Shown piece after piece: positions 36,039-44,662 of a stretch of DNA of 64,000 bases (position 1 is the stretch's first letter; the number at the start of each line of letters is the position of its first letter). A program made the position numbers and the translations under genes. The stretch covers positions 558,001 through 622,000 of the forward strand of contig NZ_JAEULY010000004.1 of the NCBI RefSeq assembly GCF_016793595.1, in the 5' to 3' direction. Under the pieces are notes generated by a model. The model had not been told where the DNA came from and ran no database searches. It saw nothing but the letters and a program-made list of their open reading frames with translations. This DNA comes from Phreatobacter sp. GTDB lineage: Bacteria; Pseudomonadota; Alphaproteobacteria; Rhizobiales; Phreatobacteraceae.

Positions 36039-36410
36039 TCACTGGCCCGCCCAGGCGGCGCTGACGCGCACGCGGCCCGCGTCGTTGCGGAAGATGCGAT
36101 AGGTGATCTCGCGCCGCGTGCCGTCGGCGGCCGTCACCGTCGCGGCGCAGCCCGTCTCGCGATCCGTGCGGCCGACCTCGCGATGGGCGGAGACCGAGCC
36201 GCCGCCATTGGCGCGCGCAATGGTCTTCAGCGTGCGGTCGATCCGGGCGCCGTCGCATGCCGGCAGGCCGGTATCCATGAAGCGCGCGAGGCCCGCCACC
36301 GCGCCGAGCGCGATCACCGCTCCCGCGGTGTACTGGACCAGAATGCCGAGGCGCGCGGCGAGGGCGTCGATGCCGCCGGCCGTAGCGGTCGCGAAGGTCA
36401 TATGGGTCAT
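36039..36410 (-). CDS. Small membrane-anchored protein, paralogue B
   Basis: The 123-residue protein has an N-terminal cytoplasmic helix, a membrane helix (about 27-44) and a periplasmic domain with Cys52 and Cys88. It is a diverged paralogue of the downstream gene (RFMDTGLPAC versus KFFDTSLPGC; ITYRIFRNDAGR versus MSYRVFRGTDGK). The ATG at 36410 is set by GGAGAG a few bases upstream; a longer frame upstream lacks this support. The two genes are 27 bases apart and likely one operon. Confidence 0.72.
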   Translation of the reverse strand: MTHMTFATATAGGIDALAARLGILVQYTAGAVIALGAVAGLARFMDTGLPACDGARIDRTLKTIARANGGGSVSAHREVGRTDRETGCAATVTAADGTRREITYRIFRNDAGRVRVSAAWAGQ

Positions 36411-36633
36411 GTCGCTCTCCCCCTGTCCGATGGAGAGATACTCGCGCAATGCCCGCCGCCGGCCCATTGCGGCGGGTTGCAGCCTGTTGCGCGAGGGTTG
36501 CGGAACATGTGCCTCCAATTGATTTGCTCACTGAGCTTATCAATCCATCACGGCGCTGTCACCCCGCCGTTAACCACTGGTTAACCGGATCGGTCCACGG
36601 TTCCGTACCGGGTCAGCCCTGATCGGAACCGCC

Positions 36634-37104
36634 ATGCGCGCGCTCGTTCCCGCCCTTCTCGCCTCGCTTCTGCTCGCCGCGCCCGTCGCGGCGCAGGAGA
36701 CCTGCGCTCCCGCGCAGCTCGACCGTTTCAGGACCGACGCCATGGTCGCGGATGCCGACATGCGCGCCGAAGCGCAGGTCGCGCTCGAAACCTGCGCCGC
36801 CTTCGCGCAGGAACAGCAGCGCAACACCGGCGAGATCGAGGAGCGCGTCCTCGCGCAGGTCGCGGCGCTCGCCGGGCGCACCGCCTACGCGGCCTATGCC
36901 GCCGACGACATTCCCCATGCTTCGCCGGCCCTGATCGGCCTGCTCGTCACCTCCTTCCGCGCGCTCTATCCGCATCTGCGCGCGCTGCCGGAGGACGAGA
37001 ACGCGGCGGCCATGCGGACCATCGTCTTCCATCTCGTCGAGCAGGCCGGCCCGCGCGCCACCGGTTCGATCCGGACACCCCAGACCGAAGGCAGCCGCCC
37101 GTGA
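36634..37104 (+). CDS. Secreted hypothetical protein
   Basis: The 156-residue product has a clear signal peptide (MRALVPALLASLLLAAPVAAQ) and a mostly helical mature domain with two cysteines (in ETCAPAQ and LETCAAF). I do not recognise the family. It is preceded by a 223-bp gap holding the divergent promoter with paralogue B, and overlaps a possible 44-residue frame by GTGA. Confidence 0.7.
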   Translation: MRALVPALLASLLLAAPVAAQETCAPAQLDRFRTDAMVADADMRAEAQVALETCAAFAQEQQRNTGEIEERVLAQVAALAGRTAYAAYAADDIPHASPALIGLLVTSFRALYPHLRALPEDENAAAMRTIVFHLVEQAGPRATGSIRTPQTEGSRP

Positions 37105-37235
37105 AACCCGAGGACCAGACCCTGCCCGAAACGCTGGCCCCGCCGTTGTCGCCCGACGCGACCTTCGACGCGGATGTCGCAGCCGCGTTCGGCGTGGACC
37201 GGCTGGCGCCAGCCTCCCTCGTCCGAAAGGACTGA
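37101..37235 (+). CDS. Possible 44-aa protein overlapping the secreted protein
   Basis: A GTG at 37101 overlaps the upstream stop codon as GTGA and opens a 44-residue frame ending at 37233-37235, before the carbonic anhydrase gene. The product is Pro/Asp-rich at first and ends RLAPASLVRKD. The GTGA overlap is a hallmark of coupled genes in this window, but there is no homologue in mind and no independent ribosome binding site. Confidence 0.35.
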   Translation: MKPEDQTLPETLAPPLSPDATFDADVAAAFGVDRLAPASLVRKD

Positions 37236-37311
37236 CCCCCCCATTGATGGCCGCGCCTCGCCCGGCCATGGTTCCGGGCAACCGCGCGTCCGACGCGGGC
37301 GAGGACATGCC

Positions 37312-37890
37312 ATGCTCAAGGGTTCCGACGCGATCCGCACCGGACCGCTGGTCGCCATCGACGCCGACGCCTTCATCCATCCCACCGCGCAGATCTACGG
37401 CCGGGTCAGCCTCGCCGCGGGCGCGTCCGTCTGGCCGAACGCGGTCATCCGCGCCGAGGTCTACGAGGTGGTCATCGGTCCGCGCAGCAATGTGCAGGAC
37501 TTCGCGATGATCCATATCGGCAACGGCACGGGCGTCACCGTCGGCGCCGACTGCTCGATCACCCATCGCGTCACGCTGCACGGCTGCACGCTCGGCGACA
37601 ACGTGCTGGTCGGCATCGGCGCGACCATCATGGACGGCTGCGTCATCGGCGAGAACTCGATCATTGCCGGCGGCTCGTTCCTGAGGGAAAACACCGTCGT
37701 GCCGCCGAACTCGATCGTCGCCGGCGTGCCGGGCGTCGTGAAGGCGACGCGCAATTCCGGCGACGCCAACCGCTTCAACGCCTGGATCTACACCCAGAAC
37801 GCCGCCGCCTATGCTCGCGGCGAGCACCGCGCGTGGAACGAGATCGACCTGAAGGCGGCCGCCGCGCGGTTCGGGCTCAAGCGGGACTGA
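37312..37890 (+). CDS. Gamma-class carbonic anhydrase-like protein
   Basis: The 192-residue protein is a left-handed beta-helix with hexapeptide repeats (GRVSLAAGASVWPNAVIRAE, VIGENSIIAGGSFL). The zinc ligands of gamma carbonic anhydrases are in place: His68, His85 and His90, the last two in THRVTLHGC. It may hydrate CO2 or act as a YrdA/CaiE-like acyl transferase relative; activity cannot be read from sequence. GAGGA lies 6 nt before ATG 37312. Confidence 0.92.
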   Translation: MLKGSDAIRTGPLVAIDADAFIHPTAQIYGRVSLAAGASVWPNAVIRAEVYEVVIGPRSNVQDFAMIHIGNGTGVTVGADCSITHRVTLHGCTLGDNVLVGIGATIMDGCVIGENSIIAGGSFLRENTVVPPNSIVAGVPGVVKATRNSGDANRFNAWIYTQNAAAYARGEHRAWNEIDLKAAAARFGLKRD

Positions 37891-38045
37891 CGTCCAGTCG
37901 GCATCGGGAACATGACCCTTCCCGAAGACCCGTTCCCACTGTTCGGGATCATGCTCTAGCGCAACACGCATCGCATGCTCCCGCCGCCAGATCTGTTCAA
38001 CCTGTGGCTGCTGATCTACCCTCCGCTCTTGGGGGAGAAGTGTTT

Positions 38046-39188
38046 ATGTTGGCCGGCCTTAGCTCAATCATTGCAGTGATTTGGCGCGACATGAAGTCCA
38101 CGCTGCGCTTGCTGGTGCTGCTTCTCAGGGCTCCTGATCTGTCGAGGCCACGACACGGGCGCACCGCCGGCAGTCTCGCCGTATTTGTCGCAGCTGCTCT
38201 TCCCACAGTAGCAAATGCAGCCGAAATCACCGTCGTGCCACCCCGAGAGAACATGCCCGCGATCATTGCTGTCAGCGGCGCGTTCGAGTTCGGAGACGAG
38301 AAGCGATTTGTCGATGCCGTACTTGGGATAAGCAGGGCAATCGTCATCCTGAACAGCGAAGGCGGAAACCTTCACGCTGCCCTCGAGATCGGTCGAGCGA
38401 TCCGCCTCAAAGGCTTCGAGACGATCGTGGGCGACAATGTCATCTGCGCCTCGGGCTGCGCGCTGGTCTGGCTAGCCGGCACGCCGCGCACGATGGCCCC
38501 GCGCGCGATGATCGGCTTCCATGCCGCGTCCGATCGCGAACGGAACATTGCGTCGTCTGGCAACGCACTGGTCGGCTCCTACCTCAACCAGCTTGGGTTA
38601 TCGTCCAATGCCGTAATCTTCATCACGGCGGCGCGGCCGGAATCGATGTCTTGGCTAACCTTCGATCTAGCGAGCCAATTGGGGATCGACATACGCCGGT
38701 TCGACCTGACTCCGTCAACGCCCTCGCCGCCGATCGCGCGCCAACCTGCCCCAACCCCTGCTCCGCCGCCCGCGAATGTGAGCCTGCGCGATACGGTAGT
38801 GACCTTTCTGAACAGGCACTATCAATCGTTCAATCAAGACTCCTACGCCGTTTCCGCCTACATCAATCGGACTTATTCCGATGTTGTCACATATTTTGGC
38901 AATCCGAGAACGAGGCAGCAGATTGTCGACGAGAACATGAGCTTCATATCACGTTGGCCGGCCCGCTCGTATTCTGTCCGACCTGCGCAGACACATGTAT
39001 CCTGCACGGATTACCCTAACCAGTGCACGATCAATGCCGTGGTGGACTGGACGGCCTACAGCGCCGAGCGAAAGATCAGTTCGACTGGCGCCTCGTCGAT
39101 CGAGATGGTGATCGACTTCTCGACGCGAACTCCGCGCATCGTCAGGGAAAAGGGCACTGTGCTGCATCGAAACGTGTCTCGACACTAG
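38046..39188 (+). CDS. ClpP/crotonase-fold periplasmic protein (COG3904-like)
   Basis: The 380-residue protein has a long N-terminal hydrophobic region serving as signal or anchor (to about residue 56, LPTVANAAE), then a ClpP-like domain: LNSEGGNLHAALEIGRAI, CASGCALVWLAG with the probable nucleophile Ser, and MIGFHAA with the probable His. The C-terminal part is not recognised. Codon use and base composition are clearly less GC-rich than the neighbours, suggesting a recent acquisition. GGGGGAG lies just before ATG 38046. Confidence 0.78.
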   Translation: MLAGLSSIIAVIWRDMKSTLRLLVLLLRAPDLSRPRHGRTAGSLAVFVAAALPTVANAAEITVVPPRENMPAIIAVSGAFEFGDEKRFVDAVLGISRAIVILNSEGGNLHAALEIGRAIRLKGFETIVGDNVICASGCALVWLAGTPRTMAPRAMIGFHAASDRERNIASSGNALVGSYLNQLGLSSNAVIFITAARPESMSWLTFDLASQLGIDIRRFDLTPSTPSPPIARQPAPTPAPPPANVSLRDTVVTFLNRHYQSFNQDSYAVSAYINRTYSDVVTYFGNPRTRQQIVDENMSFISRWPARSYSVRPAQTHVSCTDYPNQCTINAVVDWTAYSAERKISSTGASSIEMVIDFSTRTPRIVREKGTVLHRNVSRH

Positions 39189-39252
39189 CCGAGCTGCACC
39201 GGAGCGATTGCGATCGACCGCCGCGTGGTTCGGCCCCTCGCGGAACCGAGGT

Positions 39253-40008
39253 TCAGCGCAGCACGCGCCGGTCGATGCGGAAGCGCATCTCGACCGTCTC
39301 GTCACGTCTGTCCTCCGCGCCCGGGACCGCCCGGTCGGCGGCGAGCCACTGGGTGAAATCGGCGGTGGACGGCGGGTCCGACGGCAGGTTCAGGCTGAAG
39401 CGGATTTCCGGCTTGCCGCGCCGCTGGAGGCGCACCCAGTCGACCGGCATCAGGCTCGACATCGGGAAACTGCCGTGCACCACGTCGCGCCCGCCGGCAT
39501 CCTTGGCGACCTTCATGCCCGAGGCGTCCCGGCCCTCGGCGCGCGAGTGAATCGACAGGGCCGTGCCGTCCTCGCCGAGCGGCGTGCCGGTTCCGGACGA
39601 GACGCGGACCTCGACCAGCAGAAGCGGCGTCAACGGCGGCGGCGTCGTGGTGGCCGAGAAGGCAAAGGCGTGAAAGGCAAAGCCGCCGAGGCCGGCCCAT
39701 GCGGCAATGGCCAGCGATGCGTGCAGGCCGGTGCGCCTCGGCCGGCGGGCGCGCAGGATCGGCCACAGCGCCGCGGCAAGACCGGTGGGCGCGCCGATCA
39801 GCGCAGCGGTGACGACGAAGGACGCGCGGTCCCGGACCTGGCCGAGATCGAGGCCATCCGCGAGCATCGCGGCGGCCGAACCGCCGAGCACGGCGCCGAG
39901 CAGCGCCCCTCCGAGAGCGCCGGTCGCCATCAGCACGAGGAACAGGCCGCCGGCGACGGCCTTCGGGGCCATGCCTGCGGCAATTGTGGGCTCGTTCAGG
40001 GCGCTCAT
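39253..40008 (-). CDS. Hypothetical membrane protein
   Basis: The 251-residue product has three predicted membrane helices in its first 120 residues (VAGGLFLVLMATGALGG, FVVTAALIGAPTGLAAAL, AIAAWAGLGGFAFHAFAF) and a periplasmic C-terminal domain of about 130 residues with the pattern FPMSSLMPVDWVRLQRRGK. No family is recognised. It may share a transcript with fpr, which lies 100 bases away upstream on the same strand. The start at ATG 40008 is the first available. Confidence 0.7.
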   Translation of the reverse strand: MSALNEPTIAAGMAPKAVAGGLFLVLMATGALGGALLGAVLGGSAAAMLADGLDLGQVRDRASFVVTAALIGAPTGLAAALWPILRARRPRRTGLHASLAIAAWAGLGGFAFHAFAFSATTTPPPLTPLLLVEVRVSSGTGTPLGEDGTALSIHSRAEGRDASGMKVAKDAGGRDVVHGSFPMSSLMPVDWVRLQRRGKPEIRFSLNLPSDPPSTADFTQWLAADRAVPGAEDRRDETVEMRFRIDRRVLR

Positions 40009-40108
40009 GGCTCCGGACGCGGTTCGACGGGACGCCGCAATGCGGCACGTCCCGTGGGTCGCGGTTCGGAGCGGAAAGGTTCAGGCGGGGCCGTTCATGC
40101 CCCGCGGC

Positions 40109-40882
40109 TCACTTCTCGACGAAGGCCTTCTCGACGACGAAATGGCCGGGCTTGGAGATCGCGCCTTCCTCGAAGCCGTGCTCCTCCAGCATCTCCACCA
40201 TGTCCTTCAGGAAGGCCGGCGAGCCGCAGATCATCACCCGGTCGTTGTCCTTGTCGAGCGGGGCGAGGCCAAGATCGGCCTGCAGCTTGCCGGAGGCGAG
40301 CAGGCTGGTGATCCGGCCGTTGTGGATATAGGGCTCGCGCGTCACGGTCGGATAGTATTTCAGCTTTTCGCGGACCAGTTCGCCGATCAGCTCGTCGTTC
40401 GGCAGCGCCTCGGCAATGAAGTCGCCATAGGCCTGCTCGTTGATGAACCGGGTGCCATGGATCAGCACCACCGTATCGAAGCGCTCATAGACGTCGGGGT
40501 CCTTGACGACGCTCATGAACGGCGCGAGGCCGGTGCCGGTGCCGCAGAGATAGAGCGTCTTGCCGGGCACCAGCGCGTCCTGGACCAGCGTGCCGACCGG
40601 CTTGCGGCCGACCAGCACATTGTCTCCGACCTTGATGTTCTGGAGGCGCGAGGTCAGCGGACCGTTCTGAACCTTGATCGAGAAGAATTCGAGGTTCTCC
40701 TCGTAGTTCGACGAAACCATGGAATAGGCGCGCAGGAGCGGGCGGCCCTCCACCTCCATGCCAATCATCGTGAACTGGCCATTGACGAAGCGGAACGAGG
40801 GATCGCGGGTCGTCTTAAAGGAAAACAGACGGTCCGTGTAGTGACGGACCTCGAGAACGCGCTCGGTATTCAGGTTGGACAT
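40109..40882 (-). CDS. fpr: Ferredoxin--NADP(+) reductase
   Basis: This 257-residue flavoenzyme moves electrons between NADPH and ferredoxin or flavodoxin. It has the FAD-binding RAYSMVSS motif, the ferredoxin-NADP reductase core GTGTGLAPFMS that binds the NADP pyrophosphate, and CGSPAFLKDM near the C-terminus; the sequence ends EKAFVEK, typical of bacterial Fpr without plant-type tails. GAGGG lies 5 nt before ATG 40882. A perfect 16-bp palindrome lies 39 bases upstream of the start and may control expression, for example in oxidative stress. Confidence 0.95.
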   Translation of the reverse strand: MSNLNTERVLEVRHYTDRLFSFKTTRDPSFRFVNGQFTMIGMEVEGRPLLRAYSMVSSNYEENLEFFSIKVQNGPLTSRLQNIKVGDNVLVGRKPVGTLVQDALVPGKTLYLCGTGTGLAPFMSVVKDPDVYERFDTVVLIHGTRFINEQAYGDFIAEALPNDELIGELVREKLKYYPTVTREPYIHNGRITSLLASGKLQADLGLAPLDKDNDRVMICGSPAFLKDMVEMLEEHGFEEGAISKPGHFVVEKAFVEK

Positions 40883-40920
40883 TGCGACCCTCAGGGGAAG
40901 GAATGCGCTGCGCCGAAGTT

Positions 40921-40936
40921 CATTCGTATACGAATG
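40921..40936. promoter_or_regulatory. Palindromic operator candidate upstream of fpr
   Basis: CATTCGTATACGAATG is a perfect 16-bp palindrome 39 bases before the fpr start codon. Related sites (consensus C-R-TTCGT-NN-R-CGAA-Y-G) lie at 57235-57250 and 62138-62153. Confidence 0.6.
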
Positions 40937-41159
40937 ATACTGCATTGCAGGATTGTGACAAGGGATATCACGCAGGGCGCAGCGAAGAAGACGGTATTTT
41001 TGGCCCGGCCATAGTTTGGCAGGCGGATGACGCCCGGGAACGCCGGCAGAGAGAATCAATCCATGAAATGGGGACGGCGCGAAGAAATCGATTTCCGGCC
41101 AACTGATGGGAATGGGCTTGCGGGGACGCTCCTGCACCCCCGCCGAAACCCATCCAGCT

Positions 41160-41324
41160 TCACTTCTTGAAGTTGGTGTTGACCTTGTTGAAGGCGCTGA
41201 GCGTGTTCGAGCCCATCGTGTTGACAGCAACGATCACGACGGCGGCAATGCCGGCGGCGATCAGGCCGTACTCGATGGCGGTGGCGCCCGAATTGTCCTT
41301 GGCGAAGCGAGCGATAAGCGTCAA
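41160..41324 (-). CDS. flp: Flp/Fap-type IVb pilin
   Basis: The 54-residue pre-pilin has a short basic leader, the prepilin peptidase site GATAIEYGLI (cleavage before Ala14), a single hydrophobic helix (about 20-35) and a short soluble tail (NTLSAFNKVNTNFKK). It is the major subunit of tight-adherence (Tad/Cpa) pili. The start is TTG at 41324, chosen because AAAGGGGA lies 5 nt upstream. No cpa/tad assembly genes are in the window, so it is an orphan here. Confidence 0.9.
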   Translation of the reverse strand: MTLIARFAKDNSGATAIEYGLIAAGIAAVVIVAVNTMGSNTLSAFNKVNTNFKK

Positions 41325-41563
41325 GGCGGTCCCCTTTGCTGGTTGGCCGATGGACTTCACGTAACGGCAGGCTCCGCTAAATCCGGTTAAGCGGAGGTCC
41401 GAAACTGCGGAAGATTTTTGGAAAATCGGCACGGTAGTTAAGGAGAGATGACGTGCCACGGCAACCCGTTACCGGTGCTTGCTCTGGGCGCGCGCGCCCC
41501 TATTCTGCGGCGCGATCGGTCCCTGGCGGCCGATCCTCCTGCCTCGCGACCCGGCTCGTGCTC

Positions 41564-42487
41564 ATGCCCCCTGACATCCTCTGCTTCGGCGAACCGCTCG
41601 GCGAGTTCAACCAGACCCGGCCAGGCGAGCCGAGCTACCTGTTCGGCTTCGGCGGCGACACGTCGAACTGCGCGATTGCCGCCGCGCGGTCCGGCGCCAG
41701 CGTCGGGGTGATCGGGGCTGTCGGCGACGACACGTTCGGCCGCGACTTCTTCCGGCTCTGGCAGGCCGAGGGCATCGACATATCGGCCATGCGGATGGTC
41801 GAGGGCCGGCAGACCGGCCTTTACTTCGTCACCCACGGGCCGGACGGCCACGAATTCAGCTACCGCCGCGCAGGCTCGGCGGCGGCGCTGGTTCAGCCGG
41901 AGGACGTGCCCCTCGACGCGATCCGGCGGGCGAAGGTGCTGCACGTCTCGGGCATTTCGCAGGCGATCTCGCCGAACGCGAGCGATGCGGTGCTTGCCGC
42001 GATCCGGGCGGCGAAGGCGGCCGGCGTCACGGTCTCCTACGACACCAACCTGCGCCTCCGGCTCTGGCCCATCGAGCGGGCGCGCGAGGTCACCAATGCC
42101 GCGATGCGCGAGGCCGACATCGCCCTGCCCGGCCTCGACGACGCCCGTCAGCTCACCGGCCGCGACACGCCGGACGCCATTGCCGACTTCTATCTCGAAG
42201 GCGGATCGAGGATCGTCGCGCTGACCCTCGGCAAGGAAGGCGCGCTGATCGCGACGCCGGACGCGCGGCGCATCGTGCCGTCGATCACGGTGGCCGCCGT
42301 CGATGCGACGGGTGCCGGCGACTGTTTCGACGGGGCCTTCCTCGCGGAGTGGCTAAGGACGGGCGATCCGTTCCGCGCCGGGCGCTATGCCTGCGCCGCC
42401 GCCGCGTTCTCCACCACCGGCTACGGCGCGGTGGCTCCGCTGCCGCGGCGTGAGGCCGTGCTCGCGGCCATGGAAAAGGCGGGCTGA
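41564..42487 (+). CDS. PfkB-family sugar kinase, KDG kinase-like
   Basis: The 307-residue enzyme has the ribokinase fold: GFGGDTSNCAIAAARSG near the start, the substrate-loop FVTHGPDGHEFSYRRAGSAA, and the anion-hole/catalytic motif DATGAGDCFDGAF near the end. DTNLRLRLWP is characteristic of 2-keto-3-deoxygluconate kinase, the likely activity, feeding pyruvate and glyceraldehyde-3-phosphate. The start at ATG 41564 gives the usual length; no strong ribosome binding site is visible. It is convergent with the binding protein gene at 42534. Confidence 0.85.
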   Translation: MPPDILCFGEPLGEFNQTRPGEPSYLFGFGGDTSNCAIAAARSGASVGVIGAVGDDTFGRDFFRLWQAEGIDISAMRMVEGRQTGLYFVTHGPDGHEFSYRRAGSAAALVQPEDVPLDAIRRAKVLHVSGISQAISPNASDAVLAAIRAAKAAGVTVSYDTNLRLRLWPIERAREVTNAAMREADIALPGLDDARQLTGRDTPDAIADFYLEGGSRIVALTLGKEGALIATPDARRIVPSITVAAVDATGAGDCFDGAFLAEWLRTGDPFRAGRYACAAAAFSTTGYGAVAPLPRREAVLAAMEKAG

Positions 42488-42533
42488 CCCACGGGGCCGC
42501 CGCCTCTCCCGACTTGCGAAAGCCGCCCTTGGC

Positions 42534-43523
42534 TTACTGGCTGACGCCGCTGGCGCGGATCGGACCGGCCCATTTGGCGATCTCGCTGCGGACGAGATTG
42601 CCGAGATAGGCCGGGCCGCGACGGTCCGGGGTCGCCATGATCGCGCCGAGCCCTTCGAGCCGCTGCTTGACGGCCGGGTCGTCCATCGCCTCGACGGTGG
42701 CGGCGCGCAGGCGCTCGACGATGGCGGGCGGCGTGTCTTTGTGGAAGAAGAAGGCGTTCCAGGTATAGGCCTCGAAGCCCTGCAGGCCCTGTTCCTGCGC
42801 CGTCTGCAGGTTGGGGAACACGGTCGAGCGGGCGGCCGTCAGGGTCGCCAGCGCCTTCACGGCATTGCCCTGGATATGCGGCATGGCGGTCGAGGAAATC
42901 TCGCACATGTAGTCGACGCGGCCGCCGATCAGATCCTGGATCGCGGGAGCCGAGCCACGATAGGGCACGTGGGTCACGTCGTTCGTGCCGATCACCGAGT
43001 TGAGGTAGAGGCAGCCGAGATGCACCGCCGAGCCGGCGCCGGCCGAGGCGAACTGCAGCTTGGCCTGGTTCGCCTTCACATAGGCGATGAACTCCTGGAG
43101 ATTGGTCGCCGGGAAGTCCTTGCGGGTGATCAGGATCAGCGGCACCTCGGCGATCAGCGTCACCGGCGCGAAGTCGGTGGCGGCGTTGTAGAGCGGCTCC
43201 TTGTAGAGCGTCTGGTTCACCGCATGGGTGCCGACCGTACCCAGCACGAAGGAATAGCCGTCAGCCGCGCCGCGCGAGACGCGGGCCGTGCCGGTCATGC
43301 CGCCGGCGCCGCCGACATTCTCCACCACCACCTGCTGACCGAGGATCTGCGACATCCGCTCGGCCATGATACGGCCGAGCACATCGGTCGGGCCACCGGC
43401 GGCGAAGGGGATGATCATGGTCACGGGGCGGGTCGGCCAGGCCTGCGCGGAGACGGCTGCGGGCGCGAGGACAGAGAAGGCTGCGGCTGCGAGCGCAGCC
43501 ATCGTGCGACGGGTGAAAGACAT
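42534..43523 (-). CDS. Bug/TctC family periplasmic binding protein
   Basis: The 329-residue protein has a signal peptide (to about residue 27, VSAQA), the Bug opening WPTRPVTMIIPFAAGGPTD, and the conserved GAGSAVHLGCLYLN segment that frames the ligand. It should capture a carboxylate, but no TctA or TctB genes lie nearby, so it must share a distant permease or act as a sensor. GGAG precedes the start. An ATG at 43523 is chosen over an in-frame TTG one codon upstream. It is divergent from the aspartate dehydrogenase gene. Confidence 0.9.
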   Translation of the reverse strand: MSFTRRTMAALAAAAFSVLAPAAVSAQAWPTRPVTMIIPFAAGGPTDVLGRIMAERMSQILGQQVVVENVGGAGGMTGTARVSRGAADGYSFVLGTVGTHAVNQTLYKEPLYNAATDFAPVTLIAEVPLILITRKDFPATNLQEFIAYVKANQAKLQFASAGAGSAVHLGCLYLNSVIGTNDVTHVPYRGSAPAIQDLIGGRVDYMCEISSTAMPHIQGNAVKALATLTAARSTVFPNLQTAQEQGLQGFEAYTWNAFFFHKDTPPAIVERLRAATVEAMDDPAVKQRLEGLGAIMATPDRRGPAYLGNLVRSEIAKWAGPIRASGVSQ

Positions 43524-43560
43524 CAAAACTGATCTCCTGACTTCATGTCGAACACTGATT

Positions 43561-43575
43561 TCAATGTGATATTGA
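43561..43575. promoter_or_regulatory. Inverted repeat in the Bug / aspartate dehydrogenase gap
   Basis: TCAAT-GTGAT-ATTGA is a 15-bp inverted repeat in an AT-richer part of the divergent intergenic region. An operator is possible; five-base arms also arise by chance. Confidence 0.35.
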
Positions 43576-43687
43576 GCTTTAGCGACGCTTTAGGCGGACA
43601 GTCGTAACGGCATGGCCGCCATGAAGGCAAGGGGTGGCGGCGCGGCGGATCGGCGCTAGAACTCAGCTCCCCGCCATGGAGTTCCGC

Positions 43688-44497
43688 ATGACCCCCACCC
43701 GTATCGCCATTGCCGGCCTCGGCGCCATCGGCAAGGCTCTCGCCACGCGCATTGCCGCCGGATCGATCCCCGGAACCACGCTTGCCTGCGTCGCCGCGCG
43801 CGATGCGGCCAAGGCGCGCGCCTGGCTGGACGAAGCCGGTATCAGCGCGCCGGTGGTGGCGCTCGACGCCTTCCCCCACCATGCCGATCTCGCGGTGGAA
43901 TGCGCCCCGGCGGCGATCATCGAGGAGATCTGCGGGCCGATGCTCAAGGCGGGCAAGAAGGTGATGGTGCTGTCCTGCGGCGCGCTGCTGCCGCGCCCGC
44001 AGATCCTCGAACTCGCCAAGGCCCATGGCGGCCAGATCATCGTGCCGACGGGCGCGCTGCTCGGCCTCGACGCCGTGACCGCGGCCGCCGAGGGCACGAT
44101 CCATTCGGTGCGCATGACCACCCGCAAGCCGCCAAGGGGTCTCGTCGGCGCGCCCTATCTCGCCGAGAAGGGCCTCGACATGGACAAGATCACCGAGCCG
44201 ACGCTGATCTTCTCCGGCACGGCGCGCGAGGCGGCCAGGGGCTTCCCCGCGAACGTCAACGTCGCCGCCGCGCTGTCGCTCGCCGGCATCGGCCCGGACC
44301 GCACGACCATCGATATCTGGGCGGACCCGGGCGTGACCCGCAACTGCCACTCGATCGAGGTGGATGCCGACTCGGCCAAGCTGACGCTCGCCATCGAGAA
44401 CATCCCGTCCGAGAACCCCAAGACCGGCCGCATCACCGCGCTGTCGGTGATCGCCGCGCTGCGCAAGCTGAACGCGCCGCTGCGTGTCGGCACCTGA
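43688..44497 (+). CDS. nadX: L-aspartate dehydrogenase (NadX/DUF108 type)
   Basis: The 269-residue enzyme has an N-terminal Rossmann motif IAIAGLGAIGKALA and the C-terminal DUF108 domain with the conserved histidine region VTRNCHSIEVDADSA and IPSENPKTGRITALSV. The family oxidises L-aspartate with NAD(P)+ to iminoaspartate, which hydrolyses to oxaloacetate, or supplies NAD synthesis. The start at 43688 is set by GGAG 6 nt upstream; an in-frame ATG four codons earlier lacks this. A Bug protein gene follows, suggesting an uptake-and-oxidise unit for aspartate-like acids. Confidence 0.88.
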   Translation: MTPTRIAIAGLGAIGKALATRIAAGSIPGTTLACVAARDAAKARAWLDEAGISAPVVALDAFPHHADLAVECAPAAIIEEICGPMLKAGKKVMVLSCGALLPRPQILELAKAHGGQIIVPTGALLGLDAVTAAAEGTIHSVRMTTRKPPRGLVGAPYLAEKGLDMDKITEPTLIFSGTAREAARGFPANVNVAAALSLAGIGPDRTTIDIWADPGVTRNCHSIEVDADSAKLTLAIENIPSENPKTGRITALSVIAALRKLNAPLRVGT

Positions 44498-44662
44498 GGA
44501 ACGGCCGCGAGCCGCCGGCAAGGCCGCACGCCGGCCTTGCCGGGCCACGCCTTGAAACCCCGGATCGACGCGCTAGTCTTCCTGCAACCGGCACAGCAAG
44601 CCGGACCAGCAGCGGCAGATGCCAACAAGGCCGCGTCGAGGACACGGATCCGGGGAACCCCA

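Noticed and set aside
40882-41106. Small plus-strand frame upstream of fpr
   Set aside because: It runs through the operator palindrome and has no ribosome binding site or recognisable product.
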